DNA of 34,674 nt. Source: Burkholderiaceae bacterium. Lineage in GTDB: Bacteria; Pseudomonadota; Gammaproteobacteria; Burkholderiales; Burkholderiaceae_D. The stretch lies in assembly GCA_023653025.1 (NCBI GenBank), contig JAMNXS010000028.1:1-34674 (forward strand), given 5' to 3'. Shown piece by piece: positions 25,059-33,052 of this stretch; the stretch's first letter is position 1; each line of letters opens with the position of its first letter. Both the position numbers and the translations under genes were made by a program. Under the pieces are notes generated by a model, which saw nothing but the letters and a program-made list of their open reading frames with translations, ran no database searches and was not told the origin of the DNA.

Positions 25059-27320
25059 ATGCCTTCCCCGATGCCCCAACTCAGTTACGCGGGCGAGCAG
25101 CCCGTGATCCTGTCCGATGACGGCAACACCGACCTGATCTCCTACCTCGACACCGTCATCGAATATCGCTGGATGATCATGGCCGTTGCGCTGGTCGTGA
25201 CCCTGATCGGCACGCTGTATGCCTTCATCGCGCGGCCGGTGTTCGAGGCCAGCCTGATGGTGCAGGTCGAGGAGAAAGGGCAGCGCGAGCCCAAGAACAT
25301 CCTTGGCGAGGCAGGCTCGATCATCGACTACAAGACGCCGGCAGCAGCCGAGGTTGAACTGCTGCGGTCCCGCCTGGTCGTCGCCCGGGCCATCGACAAG
25401 CTCAAGCTCTACATCGATGCCAGCCCCGACCGCCTGCCGGTCGTCGGCAGCCTGGTCGCCGCCTCTGGCGTTGCCGAGGTGCTGCCGTGGCTGAAAGGCT
25501 TCGGCGGCTACGCGTGGGGCAAGGAAAAAATTGCAGTCGATGCGTTCGACGTGCCCGAGTACCTGGAGAACCGGCGCTTCGAGCTGCGCGCGATGGAGGG
25601 CGGGCGATTCATGCTGACCGAGCCCGATAGCGGCATCTGGTTCGAGGGCGAGACCGGCAAGGAGCTCGACGAGTCCACGCCCTACGGCCCGATCACACTG
25701 AAGATCGACCGGCTCGATGCGCCGCCCGGCACGCGCTTCTCGCTTACCCGCAGTTCGCGGCTGGCGGCCATCGAGGGCGTGCAGAAGGCGCTCGATGTGC
25801 AGGAGGTGGGCAAGCAGTCCGGCGTGGTGACGGCAACCCTGAAGGGCGGCAGCGCCGACGGCGTCTACCGTTTGCTGACCGAGATCGGGCGCGAGTATAT
25901 GGCCCAGAACAGCGCGCGCCGCACCGAGGAAGCGGACAAGTCGCTGGCCTACCTGAACCAGCGGCTGCCGGAGCTCAAGCAGCAGCTCGAGCAGGCCGAA
26001 GCGCGCTACAACCAGTTCCGAAACCAGAACGGCACGGTCGACATCGGCGAGGAAGGGCGGATCAACTTGCAGCGTTCGGCCTCGGTCCGCACGCGCAAGA
26101 TCGAACTCGAGCAGAAACGCACCGAGCTGCTGGCACGCTACATGCCGGCGCATCCGGCGGTGCAGGCAGTCGATGACCAGCTGCGCGAGGTCAGCCGCGA
26201 GCTGCGCGAGGCCTCGGCCCAGCTCAAGCAGCTGCCGGTGCTGGAGCAGGAAATGGTGCGCCTGGCGCGCGACGTCAAGGTCAACAGCGAGCTGTATACC
26301 GCGCTGGTCACATCGGCGCAGCAGTTGCAGCTGATCACGGTCGGCAAGACCAGCAACGTGCGGCTGGTCGACTCGCCGGAGAAGCCGGACCAGCCGGTCA
26401 CGCCGAACCGCCCGCGCATCATCGCCATTGCCATCTTCGCCGGCATCTTCCTCGGCCTGCTGCTGGCCTTCCTGCGGCGTGCGCTGCAGACGGCGCTCGA
26501 CGATCCGGACGAGGTCGAGAAAATGTTCGGGCTGCCGGTCTATGCGAGTATCCCGCACAGCAAGATGCAACAGACGCTGGTCAATGGCGGGCGCGACCCG
26601 ACCCGCCTGCCGCTGCTTTCGCGCATTGCCAGCATGGACGTGGCGGTCGAGGGCCTGCGCAACTTCCGCACCGCGCTGCAGTTCTGCCTGACCCGCACCG
26701 ACAACCACGTGGTACTGATCACCGGCCCCACCGAGGGTATGGGAAAGTCTTTCGTGTCGGTGAACCTGGCGTCGATCATGGCCGCCAGCGGCAAGCGGGT
26801 GCTGCTGATCGACGGCGACCTGCGCGACGGCCAGCTGCACCGCTACTTCCACAGCGAGCGCGCCGGCGGTCTGTCCGACATCCTCGCTGGCGCCAGCCCG
26901 GCCGAGGTGCTGCGCGCGAGCGTGCTGGAGAATCTCGACTTCATCTCGACCGGCACCTTGCCGCCCAACCCGGCCGAGCTGCTGATGCGACCCTCGCTGG
27001 CCGCCATGCTGGCCGAGCTGTCGCCGCACTACGACATTGTGCTGATCGACGCCGCGCCGCTGCTGGCCGTGGCCGACAGCCTGATCATCGGCGAGCATGC
27101 GGGCGCGATTTTCCTGACCACCCGTTCCGGCGTCACGCGCCCGGGCGAGATCGCCGAGGCCATGAAGCGCCTGGCGCGCGCCGGCCTGGCCGCCAAGGGC
27201 ATCCTGTTCAACGACATGACGAGCAAGCCGGGACGCTACGGCTACGGCAACCGCTACGGCTACGGCAAGTTCCGCCAGCTCGGCTATTCTCCCGACTCGC
27301 AGCGCATGGCGGACGCATGA
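25059..27320 (+). CDS. Polysaccharide co-polymerase / tyrosine autokinase (Wzc-like)
   Basis: A 753-residue inner-membrane BY-kinase. The Wzz-type chain-length part includes a membrane segment at about 38-60, a periplasmic coiled coil (about 280-420) and a second membrane segment at about 453-475. The cytoplasmic kinase has Walker A GPTEGMGKS at 556-564, Walker A' LLIDGDLRDG with Asp585 and Asp587, and Walker B VLIDAAP with Asp664. The C-terminal tail holds five tyrosines (727, 729, 733, 735, 743) in GRYGYGNRYGYGKF, the likely autophosphorylation cluster. The gene begins 22 bases after the phosphatase gene; the ribosome-binding site is weak. It overlaps the next gene by ATGA. Chain-length and export control of the exopolysaccharide is the expected role. 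Confidence 0.93.
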   Translation: MPSPMPQLSYAGEQPVILSDDGNTDLISYLDTVIEYRWMIMAVALVVTLIGTLYAFIARPVFEASLMVQVEEKGQREPKNILGEAGSIIDYKTPAAAEVELLRSRLVVARAIDKLKLYIDASPDRLPVVGSLVAASGVAEVLPWLKGFGGYAWGKEKIAVDAFDVPEYLENRRFELRAMEGGRFMLTEPDSGIWFEGETGKELDESTPYGPITLKIDRLDAPPGTRFSLTRSSRLAAIEGVQKALDVQEVGKQSGVVTATLKGGSADGVYRLLTEIGREYMAQNSARRTEEADKSLAYLNQRLPELKQQLEQAEARYNQFRNQNGTVDIGEEGRINLQRSASVRTRKIELEQKRTELLARYMPAHPAVQAVDDQLREVSRELREASAQLKQLPVLEQEMVRLARDVKVNSELYTALVTSAQQLQLITVGKTSNVRLVDSPEKPDQPVTPNRPRIIAIAIFAGIFLGLLLAFLRRALQTALDDPDEVEKMFGLPVYASIPHSKMQQTLVNGGRDPTRLPLLSRIASMDVAVEGLRNFRTALQFCLTRTDNHVVLITGPTEGMGKSFVSVNLASIMAASGKRVLLIDGDLRDGQLHRYFHSERAGGLSDILAGASPAEVLRASVLENLDFISTGTLPPNPAELLMRPSLAAMLAELSPHYDIVLIDAAPLLAVADSLIIGEHAGAIFLTTRSGVTRPGEIAEAMKRLARAGLAAKGILFNDMTSKPGRYGYGNRYGYGKFRQLGYSPDSQRMADA

Positions 27321-28396
27321 GCTTGCGCGCCTTCGTACCGCCCGACGACGCTGGGTCCGAGGAGGCTGTCGGCAGCCTGGCCCGGCCGCGCGACCCCGGC
27401 CTGTCACAGGAATTCCATCGCTGGCCCTTGCCCGGCTACGTCTGGCCGGCGCTAGAGCGCCGCTACCACAGCATTTTCTGCTCCGAGCCGCACCTGCGCG
27501 TGCATGGCGGGCTGTCGGCCGAGATCGAGGCCTGGGTCTCGCGCAAGGGCGGCCAGATCGCCGGCCTGATGCTGTTCGAGAAGCAGGGCACGGTGGCGCG
27601 CGTGCTCAACGAGGTCTTTGTCCCGAGCGGCGACGAGCTCGGCGAATTTGCCGCTGCGGTGTTCGCGCATCATCCGGGGCTGACGGCCGTGCAGGTCCGG
27701 TCGGCCGGCATCGAGGGCAAGGTGCCGGGTTTCTGGGCCCTGTCGGCACCGATGTCCGAAGACTTCGTACTGGCGCTGCCGTCGTCGTCCGATGCCTGGC
27801 TGGCCGGCCTGTCGGCGCAGACCCGCGAGAAGGTGCGCTATCACCTGCGCCGCACGCAGCGCAAGCAGCCGGGCTTCTGCTTCCGCCGGCTCGGCAGCGA
27901 GCAGATCACCGACGCGCAGCTGCGCCGGGTCATTGATTTCAATCGCGCCCGCATGCAGAAAAAGGGCCGCCGCTTCGGCATGGGCGACCGCGAGGAGCAG
28001 GGCCTGCGGCGCGTGATGCGCGAGCGCGGGCAGCTCACCCTGATCGACATCGACGGCGAGATCCGGGCCGGGCTGCTGTGCACGCTGGCCGGCCAGGACC
28101 TCTACATGCATGTCATCGCGCACGACCCCGACTTCGACGATTTGCGGCTGGGCTTCCTGTGCTGCGCACTAACGATACAGGACGCGATCGCGCAGGGCCT
28201 CGAGCGCTTCCATTTCCTGTGGGGGCAGTACGACTACAAGACGCGCCTCGGCGGCACGCGCGTCGAGCTGAGGCAATGGCTGCTGCTGCGCCATCCGGCC
28301 GCGGCGCTGCTCCATCCGCGGCGGGTGCTGGCGCTGGTCGGCGCCCGCTGCAAGGCGGCGCTGCGCGCGCAGGTCCGGCGCTGGCGCAACGGCTGA
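27317..28396 (+). CDS. GNAT/CelD-like acyltransferase-fold protein
   Basis: A 359-residue protein resembling the CelD/BcsL-like and FemAB-like branch of GNAT-fold proteins found in polysaccharide loci. Evidence includes SAQTREKVRYHLRRTQRK (about 168-185), typical of this group, and the late segment EIRAGLLCTLAGQDLYMHVIAHDPDF then LGFLCCALTIQDAIAQGLERFHFLWG (each quoted in part), which fits the GNAT core and the conserved aromatic-rich end FHFLWGQYDYKTRLG. It has no signal peptide or membrane segment. It overlaps the wzc stop by ATGA. It may transfer an acyl or aminoacyl group to the glycan precursor; the donor is unknown. A fit to the GNAT fold is likely, the precise function is not. Confidence 0.72.
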   Translation: MSLRAFVPPDDAGSEEAVGSLARPRDPGLSQEFHRWPLPGYVWPALERRYHSIFCSEPHLRVHGGLSAEIEAWVSRKGGQIAGLMLFEKQGTVARVLNEVFVPSGDELGEFAAAVFAHHPGLTAVQVRSAGIEGKVPGFWALSAPMSEDFVLALPSSSDAWLAGLSAQTREKVRYHLRRTQRKQPGFCFRRLGSEQITDAQLRRVIDFNRARMQKKGRRFGMGDREEQGLRRVMRERGQLTLIDIDGEIRAGLLCTLAGQDLYMHVIAHDPDFDDLRLGFLCCALTIQDAIAQGLERFHFLWGQYDYKTRLGGTRVELRQWLLLRHPAAALLHPRRVLALVGARCKAALRAQVRRWRNG

Positions 28397-28434
28397 CAGG
28401 CATCGGACCCACCCGGCAACTTGCGAGAGCACCC

Positions 28435-30159
28435 ATGTTCATCGATACGCGGCAGGTCAGCGATGGCAAGGCACTGATCGTCACGGTCTGCATCATCGGC
28501 GGCGGCGTGGCGGGCCTGACCCTGGCGCGCGAGTTCGACAAACGCGGCATCGATACCTGCGTGCTGGAGAGCGGCGGCTTCGAGCCGGACGACGCCACTC
28601 GCGACCTGGCCCGGGGCGACGCCACCGGCATCGATTACCAGTTCGCCGACGGCTGTCGCGCGCGCTTCCTCGGCGGCAGTAGCAATTGCTGGGGCGGCTG
28701 GAGCCGTCCGCTCGATTCCTGGGACTTCGCCGAGCGCGACTGGATTGCGCACAGCGGCTGGCCGTTCGGCCTCGACGAGTTGCAGCCTTACTACCGGCGC
28801 GCACACGACGTGCTGAAGCTCGGCCCGCAGAATTTTGATCCCGCCTTCTGGGAAGACGCCATCGGCCGGCCTGACGTGCGGCGGCTGCCGCTGTCCGGCG
28901 GCGACGTGCGCGACACGATCTCGCAGTTCAGCCCGCCGGTGCGCTTTGGCAAACACTACCGGCAGGAGCTGAAGCTGGCGCGCCATGTGCGGGTTTTCCT
29001 GCATGCGAACGTCACGCAGATCGTACCGGATGCCCTGTGCACGCGGATCAACCAGGTGCGCGTGCAGACCCTTGACGGCCGGCAGATGACGGTGGCCGCC
29101 CGCCTGTTCGTGCTGGCCACCGGCGGCATCGAGAATGCGCGGCTGCTGCTGGCATCGAACCGCGTGATGATGAATGGCGTCGGCAATCAGCACGACCTGG
29201 TCGGCCGCTACTTCATGGACCATCCGCGGATGCTGGTGGGCAGCGTGAAGTTTGCGCCGCGCTGGTCGCGCAACAAGCTCTACGACATCAAATACAACTA
29301 CATGAATGCGGCGGTCTCGGCGCACGGCCAGCACATCGCGGCCCAGCTGGCGCTGACCGAGCAGGCGATGGCGAGGGAGCGGGTGCTAAATGCCCGCGTC
29401 TGCTTCTGCTCCGAGTTTCCGGGCGAAGGCAGTGAGGGCGCGAAGGCGCTGTTCCGCTGCAAGCAGGCGCTGCTGTCAAAAGAGCAGCCCGGCTGGAACC
29501 TCGCCGGCGACGTGGCCGTGATGGTGCGCGAGCCGGTCAATACCTTCCTGTACGGATTTACGCGCCTGTTCCATCCGCGTCCGCTGATACGCAATGTCGG
29601 GTTCCAGGTCATCATCGAGCCGGCGCCCAACCCCGACAGCCGCGTCACACTGTCGCACGACAAGCGCGATGCGCTGAACATGCCGCGCGTCGAGGTTCAA
29701 TGGCAGATCGATCCGCTGACTCGTCGCACTGCCGACCGCACGCTGGCCCTGATCGCAAGAGAGCTGGAGGTCACCGGTGTGGCCGAGGTCGATACCGGTC
29801 CTTCTCTGGAGCAGCACGGCTGGCCGGCAAGCTTCGAGCGTGAGGGCACTTGGCATCACATGGGCACGACCCGCATGCATGACGACGAGCGCAAGGGCGT
29901 CGTCAATCGCGACTGCCGGGTGCACGGTCTGGCCAACTTGTATATCGCCGGCAGTTCGGTCTTCCCGACGGCAGGCGCGAACTTCCCCACCATCACGCTA
30001 ACCGCACTCGCACTGCGGCTGGCCGACCACATCGCACTGCAACTCTCCAGCACCTTCAGCACGCCGGTCGACGAGACCGCTGTCGCAGCCTCCTTCATCG
30101 ACGATGCCGACAAGGCCGTCGCCGCCTCGGTCGGCGCCGGCGGATTGTCCGCCACCTGA
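28435..30159 (+). CDS. GMC family FAD-dependent oxidoreductase
   Basis: A 574-residue flavoprotein of the glucose-methanol-choline oxidoreductase family. The dinucleotide fold is IIGGGVAGL, with GGGVAG at 22-27, followed by VLESGG. LGGSSNCWGGWSRPLD is the usual FAD-covering segment. At the C-terminus, WHHMGTTRM (His474, His475) and LYIAGSSVFPTAGANFPT with Asn516 form the active-site region, with the His/Asn pair of this family. No signal peptide is visible. The ATG at 28435 follows the previous gene by 38 bases, with weak GAGAG upstream; a frame extension back to 28078 overlaps the GNAT gene and is rejected. In an exopolysaccharide operon it may oxidise a sugar alcohol group. Its substrate is unknown. 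Confidence 0.87.
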   Translation: MFIDTRQVSDGKALIVTVCIIGGGVAGLTLAREFDKRGIDTCVLESGGFEPDDATRDLARGDATGIDYQFADGCRARFLGGSSNCWGGWSRPLDSWDFAERDWIAHSGWPFGLDELQPYYRRAHDVLKLGPQNFDPAFWEDAIGRPDVRRLPLSGGDVRDTISQFSPPVRFGKHYRQELKLARHVRVFLHANVTQIVPDALCTRINQVRVQTLDGRQMTVAARLFVLATGGIENARLLLASNRVMMNGVGNQHDLVGRYFMDHPRMLVGSVKFAPRWSRNKLYDIKYNYMNAAVSAHGQHIAAQLALTEQAMARERVLNARVCFCSEFPGEGSEGAKALFRCKQALLSKEQPGWNLAGDVAVMVREPVNTFLYGFTRLFHPRPLIRNVGFQVIIEPAPNPDSRVTLSHDKRDALNMPRVEVQWQIDPLTRRTADRTLALIARELEVTGVAEVDTGPSLEQHGWPASFEREGTWHHMGTTRMHDDERKGVVNRDCRVHGLANLYIAGSSVFPTAGANFPTITLTALALRLADHIALQLSSTFSTPVDETAVAASFIDDADKAVAASVGAGGLSAT

Positions 30160-30180
30160 TCTCCGTTCTTCGCTGAAGAG

Positions 30181-30201
30181 CCGCCGGCACCTTGCCGGCG
30201 G
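30181..30201 (+). terminator. Hairpin after GMC gene
   Basis: CCGCCGGCA pairs perfectly with TGCCGGCGG around the loop CCT, 21 bases after the GMC stop. The following GCGCTTGTTCATTT has few T residues, so it may be a weak terminator or mRNA-stabilising hairpin that separates the export operon from the GH16 gene. Confidence 0.6.
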
Positions 30202-30366
30202 CGCTTGTTCATTTCGCACGTCTCCGATGGTTGTTTTATTTGGAATGAATTTTCCGCACGAAAATTTTTTGCTTTCTGCGTGGAACTCTTCTCCAAAGGC
30301 AATGCTCTGACACAAGCATTTGCAAGCGATCTTTCATGAGATCAACAACCAGAGGGAGAATTTTTG

Positions 30367-31431
30367 ATGTTTGACGTGTCACTTAACGCGAAAGCAATGC
30401 GCACCCTGTCGATGACGGCAGCGGCAAGTGTTTCCGTTCTTCTCGCCGCCTGCGGCGGCGGCACCGGCTCCGCGCAATACGCGGTCGATGCCAATGGCAA
30501 CGTGACCTCGGCGACCGCGACCACCAAGCTGGCTAACGGCTCGACCCAGACCACCACCGTCAGCACTTCGCCGTCGACGACCGGCACCACGACGACCACC
30601 GGCACCACGACCACGACGACGCCGACGACGGGTACCACGACCCCGACCACCGGCACCACGACGCCGACGACCGGCACCACGACCCCGACCACGGGCACCA
30701 CGACCCCGACCGCTCCGGCGCCGACGACCGCCACCCCGATGCCCTTCGGCCAGACCGGCACCAACTGGACGATGACGTTCTCCGACGAGTTCACCGGCAC
30801 GGCGCTCAACACCGCGCGCTGGAACGACACCATCTGGTACGAAGCCAGCAACCCGACCAAGAACTATGCGGTCTCGAACGGCAGCCTGAAGATCTGGCCG
30901 CAGCGCGACGCCACCGGCAAGTTCTTCAACCGCACCATCGACACCGACGGCAAGTACTACCAGACCTACGGCTTCTTCGAGATCGAGGCGAAGCTCCCGA
31001 TCGGCAAGGGCACCTGGCCGGCGTTCTGGCTGTTCAACCACATCGGCACCCGTCGCCCCGAGATCGACATCATGGAAGCCTACGCAGGCGGCGGCCCCGC
31101 CAGCGGCTGGTCGGATGCCAACCTCCATCCGACCGCGTATGCACCGACCGTCTGGATCGATGCCGGCCGCTTGGCAGGCACCAAGACCATCCAGACCACC
31201 GACCTGTCGGCCGCCTTCCACAAGTACTCGGTGAAGTGGGAAGCCAACAAGCAGACCTTCTACTTCGACGGTCGCGAGGTGTACAGCCTGGCCGTGACGA
31301 TGCCCGACACGATGTACATCATGCTGGACCTCTGGTACGGCAGCGCATCTGGCCAGCCGGACAACACCACCCCGACCGGCATCGGCAACTCGTACGAGAT
31401 CAACTACGTTCGCGCGTGGAAGATGAACTGA
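30367..31431 (+). CDS. GH16 family beta-glycanase lipoprotein
   Basis: A 354-residue secreted glycosidase. The signal peptide ends in the lipobox LLAAC (Cys29), so it is probably a lipoprotein. A Thr/Pro/Gly linker (about 58-118) includes four units of GTTTPTT. The catalytic domain (about 125-354) has the GH16 motif EIDIME at 232-237, with nucleophile Glu232 and acid/base Glu237, plus GFFEIEAKLPIGKGTWPAFWL, the typical conserved strand before it (quoted in part). GH16 enzymes cut beta-glucans or galactans and often trim exopolysaccharides. AGGGAG lies eight bases before the ATG at 30367; a TTG three bases earlier is less likely. The AT-rich upstream region (30220-30300) suggests its own promoter. 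It may shorten or release the polymer made by the preceding genes. Confidence 0.92.
   Translation: MFDVSLNAKAMRTLSMTAAASVSVLLAACGGGTGSAQYAVDANGNVTSATATTKLANGSTQTTTVSTSPSTTGTTTTTGTTTTTTPTTGTTTPTTGTTTPTTGTTTPTTGTTTPTAPAPTTATPMPFGQTGTNWTMTFSDEFTGTALNTARWNDTIWYEASNPTKNYAVSNGSLKIWPQRDATGKFFNRTIDTDGKYYQTYGFFEIEAKLPIGKGTWPAFWLFNHIGTRRPEIDIMEAYAGGGPASGWSDANLHPTAYAPTVWIDAGRLAGTKTIQTTDLSAAFHKYSVKWEANKQTFYFDGREVYSLAVTMPDTMYIMLDLWYGSASGQPDNTTPTGIGNSYEINYVRAWKMN
30631..30714 (+). repeat. Four 21-bp coding repeats (GTTTPTT linker)
   Basis: Four consecutive 21-bp units, each starting GGYACCACGACSCCGAC, encode GTTTPTT (last unit GTTTPTA) in the linker of the GH16 lipoprotein. Units begin at 30631, 30652, 30673 and 30694. 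Most differences between units are at third codon positions. Copy number could vary by slipped-strand mispairing without breaking the frame. Confidence 0.9.
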
Positions 31432-31486
31432 TGCGATAAGCCGTCAACAACATCAGCATGCTTGCCCGCTTTGCCGGGCATTCCGG

Positions 31487-31513
31487 AGGCCAGCGTTATG
31501 CTGGCCTTTTTTT
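31487..31513 (+). terminator. Rho-independent terminator of GH16 gene
   Basis: AGGCCAGC pairs perfectly with GCTGGCCT around the loop GTTAT and is followed by six T residues, 56 bases after the GH16 stop. A second small hairpin, TGCCCG...CGGGCA, lies just upstream (31463-31480). This is the clearest terminator in the window and marks the end of the polysaccharide block before the opposite-strand toxin region. Confidence 0.9.
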
Positions 31514-31593
31514 GTTCGGCGCCTCGGCGGCGAGGGCACTCTCATTCGGTTGTGCGAGGTCGCGGATGCGGCATCCCCTTTGGGAATCTGCCG

Positions 31594-32055
31594 TTACCAA
31601 GGTCGTGTCGGCCGGGCATAGCGGAGCAGCTTCCCGGTATTCCAGTCGAAATCGAACAGGTAGTCGGTGTATCCGTCGTTGCCCTCGCAGCCCCATTCGA
31701 TTTCACCAAAGTGGGCGGAACTGGGGGGAAGGCTCAGGTAACCTTTCTCAGGACACGAATGCACATTAATTCGCGGCACTTTAATCAGAGCACGCTCTGA
31801 TCCATTACCATTGCGCACCACCAGACATCCAGTTCGAATATCATCATTCTGGAAGTACACCAATCCCGTTTGGTCTCGCAGCAGCCGTGCATAGAAGGGA
31901 AATTCATATGTTTTTCCACTATGCTTCCATTTGGTTCCAATTACTTTCTTCGCGCCCGTAGCCTGTTTCAACCGGAGGATTTCCTGGACGGGGAGCGCAT
32001 CCGAAGAGACCGCGCCGTTATCCCAAACTCTTGAAAAATTTTCTATTCTGTCCAT
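31594..32055 (-). CDS. Putative immunity protein (orphan module, second copy)
   Basis: A 153-residue protein of unknown family. It is recognisably homologous to the product of 32579-33052: shared features include the N-terminal VWDNG/VWNNG, GLVYF/GLVYA, IKVPRINVHSCPEKGYLSLP versus INVPRVSNLSVPENGELGMP, and the C-terminal GNDGYTDYLFDFDWNTGKLLR versus GSDGYRDDCRFFFDMHTGLLER (quoted in part). The start lies 12 bases after the stop of the orphan toxin module. Placement directly after a toxin domain, and the acidic, single-domain character, fit a CdiI-type cytoplasmic immunity protein. No signal peptide or membrane segment is present. GC content is lower than in the flanking operons, a common sign of accessory toxin-immunity DNA. 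I do not know its named family. Confidence 0.7.
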   Translation of the reverse strand: MDRIENFSRVWDNGAVSSDALPVQEILRLKQATGAKKVIGTKWKHSGKTYEFPFYARLLRDQTGLVYFQNDDIRTGCLVVRNGNGSERALIKVPRINVHSCPEKGYLSLPPSSAHFGEIEWGCEGNDGYTDYLFDFDWNTGKLLRYARPTRPW

Positions 32056-32067
32056 ACTCAGCGGTCT

Positions 32068-32679
32068 TCAATTCAACTGCTTCGGCGGCCCTAGCGGCCT
32101 CATAAACTGAAGTCGCTCATTGCTTTTCACCGCCTCGTCGATCTGTACTTGGGTTCTTCCACCTCTCAACATCCCTCCCGATGACTCCATCTGCTTTCCG
32201 ACGAATCCAACATTTGACTTCAGCGGCTGGGTAATTTCAAACTCGACGACATAGAAAGGACCGTCCCACTGAGCCTTGAACTTGCTAGATATGGCGGCGC
32301 GTTGACGCATGTCGGTTGCAAGGGATTGCGTGTCATCGAAGGTTACCCAGCTGCCCAAAGCAACCTTGTCAGTGCGCCCCTCGGAAATTGCTTGCGCCGT
32401 CTTCGCATCAACGATCATGTTGACCTTCGTCCCGGGCTGCAGTGTTGTCTCGATCACTGGCGTCCCCGGCGACCACGCCGGCTCCCATCCGCGTGCCTTC
32501 ATCGCCGCGTTGACCTCCTTGGCCGAGCGCACTGTCTTTACGCGACAACAGTCACTTGGGCTACCAACTGGGTAGAGACTACCAATGCCGCCCCACGAAC
32601 TCCACACGCTCGAGCAATCCTGTATGCATGTCAAAGAAAAAACGGCAGTCATCTCTGTAACCGTCGCTTCCCTCGCCAT
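32068..32679 (-). CDS. Orphan CdiA-CT-like toxin module
   Basis: The frame encodes a homolog of the C-terminal toxin domain of the adjacent CdiA-type protein. From about 32545 to 32068 (RSAKEVNAAMKARGWEPAW to PPKQLN) the two align end to end, including TFDD, DMRQRA, GPFYVV and MLRGGRTQ versus TLRGGATQ. The first part of the frame (32550-32679) overlaps the preceding immunity gene in another frame and has no similarity, so it is probably not coding. No secretion or adhesin region and no convincing ribosome-binding site precede it. It therefore looks like a displaced, silent toxin module of the kind found downstream of cdiA genes, able to recombine into the full-length gene. An in-frame ATG at 32502 exists but lies inside the shared segment. 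The toxin activity is unknown. Confidence 0.65.
   Translation of the reverse strand: MAREATVTEMTAVFSLTCIQDCSSVWSSWGGIGSLYPVGSPSDCCRVKTVRSAKEVNAAMKARGWEPAWSPGTPVIETTLQPGTKVNMIVDAKTAQAISEGRTDKVALGSWVTFDDTQSLATDMRQRAAISSKFKAQWDGPFYVVEFEITQPLKSNVGFVGKQMESSGGMLRGGRTQVQIDEAVKSNERLQFMRPLGPPKQLN
32414..32517. repeat. 104-bp direct repeat, copy 1 (orphan toxin)
   Basis: This segment matches 33407-33510 at 103 of 104 positions, offset by exactly 993 bp; the single difference is C at 32506 versus A at 33499. It encodes the start of the toxin domain (EVNAAMKARGWEPAW through TKVNMIVD). Sequence on either side is diverged, so the identity looks like recent recombination or gene conversion. Confidence 0.93.
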
Positions 32680-33052
32680 ACATGATGTTTAAGGGAGTGC
32701 TTGTCATGTGGCGCGGCATACCGAGTTCACCATTTTCAGGAACAGACAAGTTGCTTACTCGCGGAACGTTAATAACCAACTTTGTCGTGCCATCAGGATT
32801 TATGACGACCCACTGCTTCCATCCTGCGGTTGCATACACAAGACCCGACATATCCGGGATGGGGACCGGGCAATTAGGATTTTCAAAGGTACTGTCCTGG
32901 TAAGTCCAACGAGTTGCCACACAAAACTTGGCACCCGTGTTTCTCCGAATTTCATTGTGAAATTCGACGAGATCGAGACGCCAAGGCTCGAGAGGCGCAA
33001 GCAGGCCGTTGTTCCAAACCTCAAGTGGTTTCGACAAGTGAGGTGTCATCAT
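32579..33052 (-). CDS. Putative CdiI-type immunity protein
   Basis: A 157-residue protein that starts inside the stop codon of the CdiA-type toxin gene (ATGA overlap), with GGGAG just upstream of MMTPHLSK. The tight coupling to a toxin C-terminus is the normal position of the cognate immunity gene. It is homologous to the 153-residue product at 31594-32055, including VWNNG, GLVYA, INVPRVSNLSVPENGELGMP and GSDGYRDDCRFFFDMHTG. It has no signal peptide or membrane segment, so it should act in the cytoplasm by binding the toxin domain. Tryptophan and acidic residues are frequent. Family name unknown; the immunity role rests on position and on pairing of two homologs with two homologous toxin modules. 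Confidence 0.75.
   Translation of the reverse strand: MMTPHLSKPLEVWNNGLLAPLEPWRLDLVEFHNEIRRNTGAKFCVATRWTYQDSTFENPNCPVPIPDMSGLVYATAGWKQWVVINPDGTTKLVINVPRVSNLSVPENGELGMPRHMTSTPLNIMYGEGSDGYRDDCRFFFDMHTGLLERVEFVGRHW

Noticed and set aside
24180-27407. A 1075-codon open frame on the minus strand
   Set aside because: It is antisense to wza, the phosphatase gene and wzc, which have clear motifs. High GC gives long empty frames on the opposite strand; the encoded sequence is Arg/Gln/His-rich and low in any domain pattern.
31570-31592. GGCATCCCC...GGGAATCTGCC as terminator of the last immunity gene
   Set aside because: The pairing is imperfect and has no T tract on the minus strand, so support is too weak to list.
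32550-32679. N-terminal extension of the orphan toxin frame as real protein
   Set aside because: It lies in another frame of the preceding immunity gene and has no similarity to the CdiA pretoxin part, so it is probably chance.
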